Shown one piece after another: positions 33,108-42,523 of a stretch of DNA of 64,000 bases. Both the position numbers and the translations under genes were made by a program. Numbering within the stretch: position 1 is the first letter of the stretch; each line of letters starts with the position of its first letter. The notes below the pieces were generated by a model. It was not told where the DNA came from. It was given only the letters and a program-made list of their open reading frames with translations, and made no database searches. The DNA is taken from assembly GCF_029854195.1 (NCBI RefSeq), contig NZ_CP122960.1, forward strand, positions 62,001 to 126,000. Direction: 5' to 3'. This DNA comes from Amylibacter sp. IMCC11727 (GTDB lineage Bacteria; Pseudomonadota; Alphaproteobacteria; Rhodobacterales; Rhodobacteraceae).

Positions 33108-33681
33108 CCCACTGATTGCGTTTCTAATTGCGGGGCTGGCGAGCCCTGGGCCCAATGTCATCATGTTAACCAGCAGCGGCGCACGGTTTGGAGCGCGGGC
33201 CACATGGCCACATCTGGTGGGCGTTGTCATCGGTACAGGGATTATCGGGGGTGTTTGCGGATTGGGCATCGGTGCGCTGATCCTGTCTCAACCACAGTTG
33301 CGGTTCACCCTACAGTGCATTTCGGCCGCGTGGATTTTGTGGATGGCTTATCGAATGCTTTTCCCCAGAAAATCCGCGTCGCAAAAAGCCATAGAACGCC
33401 CAATGACATTTTTCGAAGCCGCGGTGTTTCAGTGGGTCAATCCAAAAATCTGGGCCGTTGCCTTGGCGGCCGCCTCTGGGTATTCCATCGGCCTGACCCC
33501 CATGGGGGAAGCGATACGGATTGCGGCTGGGTTTTCCAGCGTAAACCTGTTCGTCTGCGTGTTTTGGACCTATTCAGGGGCGCTGTTGGCGGCCTTGTTA
33601 AACAACGAAACACGATGGTTTTACTTTCGGTGCGTGATGGCGATACTGCTCGCTCTATCCGCGATATTGGTGTTCTTATGA
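33100..33681 (+). CDS. LysE-family translocator
   Basis: 193 residues from the ATG at 33100. It starts with FLIAGLASPGPNVIMLTSSGARFG, the LysE/RhtB signature with SPGPN, and has about six membrane helices. Exports amino acids or similar small molecules; substrate unknown. It overlaps the CCA-adding gene by 8 bases and the methyltransferase by 4 bases. Confidence 0.9.
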   Translation: MFSPLIAFLIAGLASPGPNVIMLTSSGARFGARATWPHLVGVVIGTGIIGGVCGLGIGALILSQPQLRFTLQCISAAWILWMAYRMLFPRKSASQKAIERPMTFFEAAVFQWVNPKIWAVALAAASGYSIGLTPMGEAIRIAAGFSSVNLFVCVFWTYSGALLAALLNNETRWFYFRCVMAILLALSAILVFL

Positions 33682-34904
33682 CAGAGCTTTTGATCGAAAA
33701 ACTGGGGTCCAAAGGGGATGGCATTGCCAGCCACAATGGGCAGGACGTGTTTGTTCCTTTTTCTGTTCCAGGCGAACGGGTGGAAGGAGACATCGAAGAC
33801 GGCCGCATCGCAAAGCCGCGTATTTTGGAACCTGTGGCCCTGCGCGTCAAAGCACCTTGTTCGCATTTCAAAACCTGTGGTGGCTGCGCGACGCAACATA
33901 TTGATCCGGCGTTTCTGGCCGATTGGAAACGGAATTTGGTGCGCACCGCTTTGGCTCAACACGGGCTGGAAACCGAATTGCGCGATACAATTACATCGCC
34001 ACCCCAATCGCGTCGCCGCGCGGTGTTTACGGGGAAGCGGACAAAGGCCAGCGCGTTTCTGGGATTTCATGCCCGCGGTACGGCTCAGATTATTCCGATT
34101 ACGCACTGCACGTTGTTGCACCCTGATATTTCAGAAGGGTTTGACGGGTTAAAGGCGCTGGTGCAAATCGCAGCTTCGCGCAAGAGCGAAATTCGCATCG
34201 CCGCCACAGCGAGCATTGGTGGGCTGGATGTGAGCGTCGACAATGCTTTGCCGCTCACTCCTCAAATTCAAGCACACGTGGTGAAAATTACCCACGATCA
34301 CGGGTTATCGCGTGTGTTCTGGAACGGCGAAATTGTGTTGGAACGGGAACCCGCACAACATCGGTTTGGCGAGGCATTGGTGACACCGCCAAATGGGTCT
34401 TTCTTGCAGGCCACGAAAGAAGGGGAAATCGCCCTTGTGGACACTGTGATGTCTATTGTCGGGCAAGCGAAATCTGTGGCGGATTTGTTTTCCGGCTGTG
34501 GCACGTTTTCCCTGCCCTTGGCCAAAATAGCCGAGGTTGCAGCATTTGAATCAGATCGCGAAATGCTCGCCGCGCTTGATAAAGGCTGGCGCGTTGCAAC
34601 CGGTTTGAAAAAAGTCACCACCGCGCCGCGCGACCTGTTTCGCAATCCGATGCGCCCTGACGAATTGAACCCGTTTGATGCGGTGGTCATCGATCCACCC
34701 CGCGCTGGTGCAAAAGCACAGACGGAGCAATTGGCCGCGTCTGAAGTGAAAACCATCGCCTTTGTGTCGTGCAATCCAGCCACCTTTGCACGGGATGCGC
34801 GGGTTTTGGTGGATGGCGGTTACACGCTCGATTGGGTGCAAACCGTGGATCAGTTTTTATGGTCTGAACACTGCGAACTCGTCGCGCAATTCACCCGCAA
34901 TTAA
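33678..34904 (+). CDS. RlmD/RumA-type RNA uracil-C5 methyltransferase
   Basis: 408 residues from the ATG at 33678; a longer in-frame start at 33204 lies inside lysE and is rejected. A TRAM-like beta-barrel N-terminus is followed by the iron-sulfur Cys cluster PCSHFKTCGGCATQHI. The SAM-binding motif is SVADLFSGCGTFSLPLA, and the catalytic Cys lies in VSCNPATFARDARVL. The usual target is U1939 of 23S rRNA, but other uridines cannot be excluded. Confidence 0.92.
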   Translation: MTELLIEKLGSKGDGIASHNGQDVFVPFSVPGERVEGDIEDGRIAKPRILEPVALRVKAPCSHFKTCGGCATQHIDPAFLADWKRNLVRTALAQHGLETELRDTITSPPQSRRRAVFTGKRTKASAFLGFHARGTAQIIPITHCTLLHPDISEGFDGLKALVQIAASRKSEIRIAATASIGGLDVSVDNALPLTPQIQAHVVKITHDHGLSRVFWNGEIVLEREPAQHRFGEALVTPPNGSFLQATKEGEIALVDTVMSIVGQAKSVADLFSGCGTFSLPLAKIAEVAAFESDREMLAALDKGWRVATGLKKVTTAPRDLFRNPMRPDELNPFDAVVIDPPRAGAKAQTEQLAASEVKTIAFVSCNPATFARDARVLVDGGYTLDWVQTVDQFLWSEHCELVAQFTRN

Positions 34905-34942
34905 GTCTGGCAGCAAACCAACACGCGACCTATATAGGCGAT

Positions 34943-35749
34943 ATGGAACCACAAAATACTTCGATCCCTGAAACAGGCTTTCGGACCCGTTTAAAACATT
35001 GGGTTGAATCCGCCCTTGTTCGCAACACGATCCTTGTTGTCATCGTCATCAACGCCATCGTTTTGGGATTGGAAACATCCAAAACCATGCAGGGTATGGC
35101 GGGCGGACTGTTGTCGGCGATTGATACCATATGTTTGTGGATTTTTGTCGCGGAACTGACCGTGAAACTGGTTGCCTATGGCTGGCGGTTCTTCCTCGCG
35201 CCATGGAACATATTCGATTTCTTGGTGGTGTCAGTGTCGTTCGCGCCTAGCGGTGGTGGCCTGTCTGTTCTGCGTGCTTTGCGCATTTTGCGCGTGCTAC
35301 GTGTGATCTCTTTTGCACCGCGCCTGCGCCGTGTGGTCGAAGGCTTTGTCTCCGCCCTGCCTGGCATGGCATCGGTGTTTTTGCTGATGACCATCATCTT
35401 TTACATCGGTGCAGTAATGGCGACAAAACTGTTTGGCGAAGCCTTCCCAGAATGGTTCGGGTCCATCGGTCGTTCTGCGTATTCGCTGTTCCAGATCATG
35501 ACGCTAGAAAGCTGGTCCATGGGCATCGTGCGGCCTGTGATGGAACAATTCCAATACGCTTGGATGTTCTTTGTGCCGTTCATCATTGTCACCACTTTTG
35601 CGGTGGTGAACCTGCTTGTGGGTTTGATCGTGAATTCCATGCAAGATGCCCATCACGCCGAAAGCGATGAGGCAACAGGCAGCTATCGCGACTCCGTCAT
35701 GCAAAAGCTGGACGAAATCAGCGAACGACTGGACAGGTTGGAAAAGTAA
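34943..35749 (+). CDS. Bacterial voltage-gated sodium channel (NaChBac/NavAb type)
   Basis: 268 residues with six membrane helices S1-S6 and one pore loop. The S4 voltage sensor has Arg at residues 111, 114, 117 and 120 (LRALRILRVLRVISF). The selectivity filter is TLESWS (187-192), exactly the sodium-selective bacterial Nav filter. A C-terminal coiled-coil (KLDEISERLDRLEK) favours tetramerisation. Similar channels are known from marine roseobacters, where they are linked to pH homeostasis or motility. Stands alone. Confidence 0.96.
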   Translation: MEPQNTSIPETGFRTRLKHWVESALVRNTILVVIVINAIVLGLETSKTMQGMAGGLLSAIDTICLWIFVAELTVKLVAYGWRFFLAPWNIFDFLVVSVSFAPSGGGLSVLRALRILRVLRVISFAPRLRRVVEGFVSALPGMASVFLLMTIIFYIGAVMATKLFGEAFPEWFGSIGRSAYSLFQIMTLESWSMGIVRPVMEQFQYAWMFFVPFIIVTTFAVVNLLVGLIVNSMQDAHHAESDEATGSYRDSVMQKLDEISERLDRLEK

Positions 35750-35782
35750 CCGCCTATAGCTTATCGCGGTGAACTATCTTCA

Positions 35783-37711
35783 TTAGGCGGTTGCCGCACC
35801 AATCTGTGAAATCCCCAAAACTTCTAGAACTTTCGCCTCTATTTGGGGCGCGTTCATGCCAGCCACATCGTACATGGCCTTGGGGCTGTTCTGGTCGATG
35901 AACGTATCAGGCAAGACCATGGAGCGGAATTTCAGCCCCTTATCAAACACGCCTTGATCCGACAGAAACTGCATCACATGCGAGCCAAAACCGCCGACAG
36001 CACCTTCTTCGATGGTGATAAGAGCTTCGTGGTTTTTCACCAGATCCATGATCAGTGCTTCGTCCAACGGCTTGGCGAAACGTGCGTCTGCGATGGTTGG
36101 TGTTATCCCTTTGCGAGCCAGCAATTCGGCCGCTTTTTCACATTCCTGCAATCGTGTGCCAAAGGAAAGCAGGGCAACGCGCGCGCCTTCGGCTATCATG
36201 CGGCCTTTGCCAATTTCGATTGGCACCCCATGTTCGGGCAAATCAATGCCAACGCCTTCTCCCCGTGGGAAACGAAACGCGCTGGGACGGTCATCAATGG
36301 CAACGGCGGTGGCCACCATATGGACAAGCTCTGCCTCATCTGCGGCAGCCATAACGACAAACCCCGGAAGGTTGGACAAATAGCCAATGTCAAAACTGCC
36401 CGCGTGGGTCGCCCCATCCGCGCCAACCAATCCTGCGCGATCAATCGCGAAGCGCACGGGCAGGCGTTGGATGGCCACGTCGTGGACAACCTGATCATAT
36501 CCCCGTTGCAGGAACGTGGAATACAGCGCACAAAACGGTTTGATCCCACCCGCCGCAAGGCCCGCAGCGAAGGTCACCGCATGTTGTTCAGCGATACCCA
36601 CATCAAAGGTTCGATTTGGAAAGCGCGCCGCAAATTTATCAAGACCTGTGCCATCTGGCATGGCGGCGGTGATCGCGGCGATTTTGGTGTCTTTCTCGGC
36701 CTCTTTAATCAGGCTTTGTGCGAAAACAGACGTATAGCTTGGCGCGTTTGACGGCGCTTTTTTCTGTTTGCCACTAACCACATCAAATTTGGCAACGCCG
36801 TGATATTTGTCTGATGCCTCTTCAGCGGGAGCGTACCCCTTACCCTTTTTGGTGATCACGTGGATCAGCATCGGCCCTGTGGCGCGGTCTTTTACGGTGC
36901 GCAAAACATTCAGCAATTGATCCATGTCGTGGCCGTCAATTGGACCGATGTAGGAAAAGCCGAGCTGTTCAAACAACGTGCCGCCAACGGTCATGTGTTT
37001 GACCATGTCTTTGGCTCGCTTTGCACCGTCTTGGAACGGTTCAGGCAACAGGGAAATCGCGCTTTTGGCGGCAGATTTCAATTCTTGGAACGGTTCACCC
37101 GCATAGAGTTTTGACAGGTAAGCGGACATGGCACCAACGGGGGGCGCGATGGACATTTCATTGTCGTTCAGGATCACAAACAGGCGTTTTTTCAGATGAC
37201 CCGCGTTGTTCATCGCCTCATACGCCATGCCTGCGGACATCGACCCGTCGCCGATCACAGCAATCGCATCGCCAAGACCATGTTCAGGTGCACCGCCCAA
37301 ATCACGGGCAACCGCAAAGCCGAGCGCGGCGGAAATAGAGGTCGAAGAATGCGCGGCACCAAAAGGATCAAACGGGCTTTCGCTGCGTTTGGTGAACCCT
37401 GATAATCCGTCAGCTTGGCGCAGGGTGCGAATGCGGTCACGCCGCCCTGTCAGAATTTTATGGGGATAGCATTGGTGGCCCACATCCCAGATCAAACGGT
37501 CTTTTGGTGCATCAAACACCGCGTGGATCGCGGTGGTCAGTTCGACCACACCCAGCCCAGCGCCCAAATGACCGCCTGTTTCTGACACGGCGGAAATGGT
37601 TTCTGATCGCAGTTCATCGGCGACTTGGCGCAATTGCGGATCGGAAAACTGTTTCAGGTCTTCAGGACCGTTCACTTGGTCCAAAAGCGGAGTGTTTGGG
37701 CGATCGCTCAT
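35783..37711 (-). CDS. dxs: 1-deoxy-D-xylulose-5-phosphate synthase
   Basis: 642 residues. Thiamine-diphosphate enzyme making DXP from pyruvate and glyceraldehyde 3-phosphate, the first step of the MEP isoprenoid pathway. Visible: HVGHQCYPHKILTGRRD-like start of the TPP domain, GDGSMSAGMAYEAMNNAG, and FDVGIAEQHAVTFAAGLA in the second domain. Follows ispA by 27 bases on the minus strand. Confidence 0.98.
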   Translation of the reverse strand: MSDRPNTPLLDQVNGPEDLKQFSDPQLRQVADELRSETISAVSETGGHLGAGLGVVELTTAIHAVFDAPKDRLIWDVGHQCYPHKILTGRRDRIRTLRQADGLSGFTKRSESPFDPFGAAHSSTSISAALGFAVARDLGGAPEHGLGDAIAVIGDGSMSAGMAYEAMNNAGHLKKRLFVILNDNEMSIAPPVGAMSAYLSKLYAGEPFQELKSAAKSAISLLPEPFQDGAKRAKDMVKHMTVGGTLFEQLGFSYIGPIDGHDMDQLLNVLRTVKDRATGPMLIHVITKKGKGYAPAEEASDKYHGVAKFDVVSGKQKKAPSNAPSYTSVFAQSLIKEAEKDTKIAAITAAMPDGTGLDKFAARFPNRTFDVGIAEQHAVTFAAGLAAGGIKPFCALYSTFLQRGYDQVVHDVAIQRLPVRFAIDRAGLVGADGATHAGSFDIGYLSNLPGFVVMAAADEAELVHMVATAVAIDDRPSAFRFPRGEGVGIDLPEHGVPIEIGKGRMIAEGARVALLSFGTRLQECEKAAELLARKGITPTIADARFAKPLDEALIMDLVKNHEALITIEEGAVGGFGSHVMQFLSDQGVFDKGLKFRSMVLPDTFIDQNSPKAMYDVAGMNAPQIEAKVLEVLGISQIGAATA

Positions 37712-37738
37712 CTGAGGTTCCTCTTCCCGCTTATTTAA

Positions 37739-38617
37739 TCACGATTCGCGGTTCACAACGAAGTGCGCCACTTGCCGCAGTGAATGTGCTTTGTCACCGA
37801 ACCGATCCAGCGCGTCGCACGCCTGTTCTATCAAAGATGTGGCGTTCTTTTGCGCCTGTTCAAGACCAAGCAGTGACACAAAGGTGGCTTTGCCCGCATC
37901 CGCGTCTTTTTGCAGTCGTTTGCCTGCAAGCGCGGCATCGCCCAAAACATCCAAAACATCGTCTTGGATTTGAAAGGCCAGCCCAACCGCGCGGGAATAT
38001 TCAATCAGTTCGGCCCCAGCGTCCTGCGCCAGCATCGCGCCAGAATGGGCAGACCATTCGATCAAAGCGCCGGTTTTGTTGGCTTGTAGGTGTTTGATCT
38101 GGTCGAGCGTTAATGGAGTCTCTGCAGTTTCCGCGGCAATATCCAGCATCTGACCAAGCACCATTCCATTTGCACCAGAAGCCCGCGCCATCGATCCGAT
38201 CAGGGCCACGCGAACCGCAGCATCAGGCGAGGTTGCGGCATCCGCTAGGATTTCAAAAGCAAGCGTTTGCAACGCATCTCCAGCCAGAACGGCGGTGGCG
38301 TCATCCCACTTTACATGAACGGTTGGTTTGCCACGGCGCAGGTCATCATCGTCCATGCAGGGCAGATCGTCGTGGACAAGCGAATACGCGTGCATACATT
38401 CGATGGCGGCGGCCGTGCGCAAAGCTTGGTTAGGATCAACATCATAAAGCGCAGCGCTTTCCACCGACAGAAATGCACGCAGGCGTTTGCCACCTGCCAG
38501 AACCGCATGGCGCATGGGTGCCGCCATTGGATTGCCTGCTCCATCGGGCAACAACGCCGTCAGCGTTTGTTCTGTTGCACTGGCAACAGCGTTCAGTTTT
38601 TCGCGAAAATCGTCCAC
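37739..38617 (-). CDS. ispA: Farnesyl diphosphate synthase (polyprenyl synthetase)
   Basis: 292 residues. The two aspartate-rich motifs DDLPCMDDDDLRRG (first) and FQIQDDVLDVLGD (second) bind diphosphate via magnesium. It makes C15 or C20 prenyl diphosphate from the products of the pathway that dxs starts. It lies 2 bases after xseB and before dxs. Confidence 0.95.
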   Translation of the reverse strand: MDDFREKLNAVASATEQTLTALLPDGAGNPMAAPMRHAVLAGGKRLRAFLSVESAALYDVDPNQALRTAAAIECMHAYSLVHDDLPCMDDDDLRRGKPTVHVKWDDATAVLAGDALQTLAFEILADAATSPDAAVRVALIGSMARASGANGMVLGQMLDIAAETAETPLTLDQIKHLQANKTGALIEWSAHSGAMLAQDAGAELIEYSRAVGLAFQIQDDVLDVLGDAALAGKRLQKDADAGKATFVSLLGLEQAQKNATSLIEQACDALDRFGDKAHSLRQVAHFVVNRES

Positions 38618-38619
38618 GC

Positions 38620-38856
38620 TTAACCCTCGAACGGTTTTAATCCGTCAGGTTTTCCAGCGGCAAGTGTGATCTGTGCGATCTTTTCTTCTGCTTCTGCCAA
38701 TTTCTTTTCGCAGTGTTTTTTCAACTCTGCGCCGCGATCATATAATTTGATGCTGTCTTCCAGCGCCACTTGGCTGCTTTCCAATTGGCCCACGACCTTT
38801 TCCAATTCCGCCATGGCGGTTTCAAAGTTCATTTCGGAAACGGGTGTGTCAGCCAT
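38620..38856 (-). CDS. xseB: Exodeoxyribonuclease VII small subunit
   Basis: 78 residues, the normal size. It is helical with the family pattern FETAMAELEKVVGQLESSQVALEDSIKLYDRGAELKKHCE, broken here by function rather than gap. With the large subunit XseA it degrades single-stranded DNA. It is joined to ispA and the deacetylase gene by overlap (1 base) and 2-base spacing. Confidence 0.95.
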   Translation of the reverse strand: MADTPVSEMNFETAMAELEKVVGQLESSQVALEDSIKLYDRGAELKKHCEKKLAEAEEKIAQITLAAGKPDGLKPFEG

Positions 38857-39788
38857 CAGCTTTGCTCCATCAATACGGTCACATGGGCCGCAACGGAGGC
38901 AGCCAACGCCTCCAGATCATATCCACCTTCGAGAGTCGAGACCACCCGTCCCTCGCAGTGTTTATCTGCAAAATCACAGAGGGTTTTTGTGGCCCATGCA
39001 AAATCCGCTTCGGTGAAGTTGAGGTTCGCCAAAGGATCCGCCTGATGCGCGTCAAATCCAGCAGAGATAAAGATCATCTGGGGTTTGTGTGCTTCGAGTG
39101 CGGGTAAAATTTCGCGTTCAAACGCGTTGCGCAAATCGATGCCATTGGCGTTTGGGTTCAGCGGCACGTTCAATACGTTGCCGTGGCCCCCCGTTTCATT
39201 GGCAGCACCCGTACCTGGGTAAAGCGGCATTTGATGGCTAGAGACGAACAGGATACGCTCGTCGTCCCAAACGAGGTCTTGTGTGCCATTGCCGTGGTGG
39301 ACATCAAAATCAACGATGGCAACACGGTCGAGCCCGTGGTGATCGAGCGCGTGGCGGGCACCGATAACCACATTGCCAAAATAGCAAAAACCCATGGCGG
39401 TTTGTGTTTCGGCGTGATGGCCCGGTGGGCGTGTGGCGCAAAAGGCGTTGGTGGCCTCGCCCGACATGACCAGATCAACCGCTTTGACGTTTGCGCCAAC
39501 ACCTCGGTAAGCGGCTTGCAAGGAGCCTGGGGATACCGATGTGTCACCGTCGATTTGCGTCCAGCCTTGGGCAGGAACGGCGGCTTTCATTGCGTTCAAA
39601 TGCGCAGCGGGGTGCGTGGTGAGGATGTGTTCATCCGTCCCAAGTGGCGCATCAAGCCGCATCAAGCCATCAAATTCAGACGCGGACATGCGATCGAGGA
39701 TGTATTCCAGCCGTGCAACCTGTTCAGGGTGGCCCGCAGGATTGATGTGTTGCAGGCAATCGGTGTGAGTCAGAAAAGCAGTTGTCAT
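38856..39788 (-). CDS. Histone-deacetylase-family amidohydrolase
   Basis: 310 residues. The arginase/deacetylase fold with FCATRPPGHHAET, IVDFDVHHGNGTQDLVW (zinc-binding Asp and His) and FISAGFDAHQADPL (zinc Asp). In bacteria these deacetylate proteins, polyamines or small metabolites; the target is unknown. It opens the overlapping run with xseB, ispA and dxs, and begins where petR ends (1-base overlap). Confidence 0.92.
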   Translation of the reverse strand: MTTAFLTHTDCLQHINPAGHPEQVARLEYILDRMSASEFDGLMRLDAPLGTDEHILTTHPAAHLNAMKAAVPAQGWTQIDGDTSVSPGSLQAAYRGVGANVKAVDLVMSGEATNAFCATRPPGHHAETQTAMGFCYFGNVVIGARHALDHHGLDRVAIVDFDVHHGNGTQDLVWDDERILFVSSHQMPLYPGTGAANETGGHGNVLNVPLNPNANGIDLRNAFEREILPALEAHKPQMIFISAGFDAHQADPLANLNFTEADFAWATKTLCDFADKHCEGRVVSTLEGGYDLEALAASVAAHVTVLMEQS

Positions 39789-40495
39789 TATTCAGGTGCC
39801 AGCATGTAGCCCGCGCCACGAACGGTCTGTAAGTAACGGGGGGATTTCGGGTCGGCTTCGATCTTGCGCCGCAACCGTGTGATTTGCACGTCCACCGCGC
39901 GTTCTTGGGCTTGACCCGTATCACGGCCCAAGTCTTCGACGAGTTTTGCGCGGCTAATGGGAGTGTGTGGCGTGGCCGAAAAGATGCGCATCAGCGCGCT
40001 TTCGGTGGCGGTCAGGCGGACGAGGTCGTCCCCTGCCCATAATTCACCGCGCGTAACATCGTAACGAACGCCGCCGAGTTGCATTGTTTTTGGCGGCTCT
40101 GCGACGGTTTGCTCCACTGGAATGCGGCGCAGGATGGCGTTGATCCGCAGGACCAGTTCCTTGGGTTCAAACGGCTTGGTCAAGTAATCATCTGCCCCTG
40201 CCTCTAGCCCCATGATCCGTTCGCTGGTTTCGCCTTTGGCTGTCAGCAGCAGGATCGGCGTGCTGAGCTTTTTGCGCAGGTCGCGCGTCAGGGTCAGACC
40301 GTCTTCACCCGGCATCATCACATCAAGGACGATCAGATCAAATTCCAATCCATCCAACAGCTTGCGGGCATGAGCAGCGTCGCGCGCCGCAGTGACCCAG
40401 AAACCGTTTCGGGACAAGAATTTTTGAAGCAATGTTCGAATGCGTTCATCGTCATCAACGATCAGAATATGCGCATCAGCGAGGATTTCTGTCAT
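39788..40495 (-). CDS. petR: OmpR-family response regulator (PetR-like)
   Basis: 235 residues. A receiver domain (VDDDERIRTLL, LIVLDVMMPGEDG acceptor Asp, LTAKGETSE, KPF) is followed by an OmpR winged helix (VRLTATESALMRIF, RAVDVQITRLRRKIE, TVRGAGYM). It is paired with a MarR-type gene 4 bases upstream, as petP-petR are in Rhodobacter capsulatus, where they are needed for bc1 complex production. The name follows that arrangement. Confidence 0.9.
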   Translation of the reverse strand: MTEILADAHILIVDDDERIRTLLQKFLSRNGFWVTAARDAAHARKLLDGLEFDLIVLDVMMPGEDGLTLTRDLRKKLSTPILLLTAKGETSERIMGLEAGADDYLTKPFEPKELVLRINAILRRIPVEQTVAEPPKTMQLGGVRYDVTRGELWAGDDLVRLTATESALMRIFSATPHTPISRAKLVEDLGRDTGQAQERAVDVQITRLRRKIEADPKSPRYLQTVRGAGYMLAPE

Positions 40496-40499
40496 CTCT

Positions 40500-41009
40500 T
40501 CAATCCTTTACCAACTTTTTCACATGCTTGCGCATTGAAGGGTCCATGATATTTTCAAGCACTTTGCGAAAGCCAAGCACGGCATCTGGCCCTGCTTCTT
40601 TGTACGCTGTGCGCAGGCGTTTTCGTTGTGCGGCGGAAAGTTCTGATTCCAGTTCGCGGCCCGCTTTTGTCAGGAACAGGTGGCGTTCGCGGCGGTCTTT
40701 TTCGCCGACCTTGCTTTCAACCAATCCATCATCAATCAATTGGCGCAGGACGCGATTGAGCGATTGTTTTGTGACACCAAGAATGTCGAGCAGGCTATTT
40801 ACCGTGGTGCCAGGGCGGCGGTGAATGAAATGGATCGCACGGTGATGGGCACGGCCGTAAGTGTGATTTTCCAAAATGCGGTCAGGATCAGAGGTGAAGC
40901 CACGATAGGCAAAGAACAAAAGTTCAATGCCCTGAAGCAACTGATCATCCGTCAGAAACAAAAGATTTTCCCCACCGGGCTGCAAGCGATCGCGCATGAG
41001 GTTTGCCAC
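40500..41009 (-). CDS. petP: MarR-family regulator (PetP-like)
   Basis: 169 residues. A winged helix with TTVNSLLDILGVTKQSLNRVLRQLIDDGLVESK as its DNA-binding core and KDRRERHLFLT in the wing. It sits 4 bases upstream of petR in the same direction, the PetPR arrangement of Rhodobacterales. Divergent from ilvE with a 155-base gap containing TTCGAC repeats. Confidence 0.88.
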   Translation of the reverse strand: MANLMRDRLQPGGENLLFLTDDQLLQGIELLFFAYRGFTSDPDRILENHTYGRAHHRAIHFIHRRPGTTVNSLLDILGVTKQSLNRVLRQLIDDGLVESKVGEKDRRERHLFLTKAGRELESELSAAQRKRLRTAYKEAGPDAVLGFRKVLENIMDPSMRKHVKKLVKD

Positions 41010-41164
41010 CTGACGTTAAATTGAACTGCGTGGGTCAATTTATGTCAGTCTTGTTGACTTTCCAAGAATCAAATGATAGCAAAATTCGACTTTTGTGTAA
41101 TTATGTGTCTAATTTTCGACACTTTACGCAATAATTGAAAAAATTACCCGAAGTGGAGCGTAAA

Positions 41165-42034
41165 ATGGCTGGTGGATATGATGATCGTGATGGCGTGATC
41201 TGGCTGGATGGGGAGCTGGTGCAATGGCGGGATGCCAATGTTCATTTGCTGACCCATGCGATGCACTATGCGTCCTCTGTCTTTGAAGGTGAACGTGCTT
41301 ATAATGGCAAAATCTTTAAGTCTCGTGAACATTCGGAACGCTTGTTGTTTTCGGGCCGCGAATTGGACATTCCAATCCCTTATTCCGTCGATGAAATCGA
41401 AGAGGCCAAATATGCAGTTTTGAAGGCCAACAACTTGTCAGATGCTTATGTTCGGGCGCTGTGCTGGCGTGGGTCAGGCGATGATATGGGCGTGGCATCG
41501 GCAAAAAACCCTGTGCGCATGGCGATTGCGACGTGGGAATGGGGTGCGTATTATGGTGATGCGAAAATGAAGGGTGCGAAGCTGGATATTTCCCGCTGGA
41601 AACGCCCATCCCCTGAAACGATCCCGTGTTTTGCAAAGGCGGCTGGCCTGTATATGATTTGTACGATGGCCAAGCACGAAGCCGAGGCGAAAGGCTGTTC
41701 TGATGCCATGATGTACGACTATCGCGGTTATGTGGCTGAGGCGACGGGCGCGAATATTTTCTTTGTAAAAGATGGGGTTGTGCATACGCCAAAACCTGAT
41801 TGTTTCTTGAACGGTCTGACCCGTCAGACAGTTATTCAAATGCTGAAAGACAAGCAGATCGAGGTTCAGGAACGCCACATCATGCCAGAAGAATTGCATG
41901 ACTTTGAGCAATGCTGGCTGACAGGGACCGCGGCCGAAGTAACGCCTGTAGGCCAGATCGGTGACTTCACATTTGAAGTGGGTGACATGGCGCGGACCAT
42001 TGCGGAAGATTACGAAAAACTCGTGCGTGCATAA
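41165..42034 (+). CDS. ilvE: Branched-chain amino acid aminotransferase
   Basis: 289 residues from the ATG at 41165, which has GTGGAG about 7 bases upstream; a TTG at 41135 would add 10 residues. A fold-type IV PLP enzyme: ASSVFEGERAY, YVRALCWRGS, GYVAEATGANIFFVKDGVVHTP and TGTAAEVTPVGQIG. It interconverts Leu/Ile/Val and their 2-oxoacids. Confidence 0.95.
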   Translation: MAGGYDDRDGVIWLDGELVQWRDANVHLLTHAMHYASSVFEGERAYNGKIFKSREHSERLLFSGRELDIPIPYSVDEIEEAKYAVLKANNLSDAYVRALCWRGSGDDMGVASAKNPVRMAIATWEWGAYYGDAKMKGAKLDISRWKRPSPETIPCFAKAAGLYMICTMAKHEAEAKGCSDAMMYDYRGYVAEATGANIFFVKDGVVHTPKPDCFLNGLTRQTVIQMLKDKQIEVQERHIMPEELHDFEQCWLTGTAAEVTPVGQIGDFTFEVGDMARTIAEDYEKLVRA

Positions 42035-42141
42035 CGGCCTTGCGCCGTTGATGCTTGAGGCGGCGCGGTCGCTCTGGTACACCGCGAGAATCTCAGCGTC
42101 CGAGGAAGAGTGGCGTGTTTTTGAAGGACGGGTATCGTTCG

Positions 42142-42519
42142 ATGCCTGTTGGTTGCCAAGTGGCTGATAAAGATGCAAACATTCCAAGCATGTCGATGCT
42201 GGATCTCATTTTGAACACGCTTCAAAATGAAAAAGCAGAAGACATTGTGACTCTGGATTTGGCGGATAAATCGTCGATGGCAGATCACATGGTGGTGGCG
42301 TCTGGGCGATCTGCGCGCCAAGTCGGTTCCTTGGCAGAGAAAGTCGCGGACCAGTTGAAACAGGTGATGGACGTGCATTCGCGTATGGAAGGCAAAAGCG
42401 CTGGGGATTGGGTTCTGCTGGATGCAGGGGATGTGATTGTTCACATTTTCCGCCCTGAAGTGCGCGAGTTTTATCAGCTGGAAAAGATGTGGCAGGAAGT
42501 TCCTGGCGCAGACGCGTAA
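42142..42519 (+). CDS. rsfS: Ribosomal silencing factor RsfS
   Basis: 125 residues from the ATG at 42142, with AAGGAC upstream; a second ATG at 42190 would give 109. The family pattern includes KAEDIVTLDLADKSSMADHMVVASGRSARQV and GDWVLLDAGDVIVHIFRPEVREFYQLEKMW, each conserved in the Iojap/RsfS family. It binds L14 of the large subunit and blocks subunit joining in starvation. Followed by rlmH after 4 bases, a common pair. Confidence 0.93.
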   Translation: MPVGCQVADKDANIPSMSMLDLILNTLQNEKAEDIVTLDLADKSSMADHMVVASGRSARQVGSLAEKVADQLKQVMDVHSRMEGKSAGDWVLLDAGDVIVHIFRPEVREFYQLEKMWQEVPGADA

Positions 42520-42523
42520 GCGT

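Noticed and set aside
33204..33677. N-terminal extension of the RNA methyltransferase
   Set aside because: The region is the lysE gene in another frame; homology begins at the ATG at 33678.
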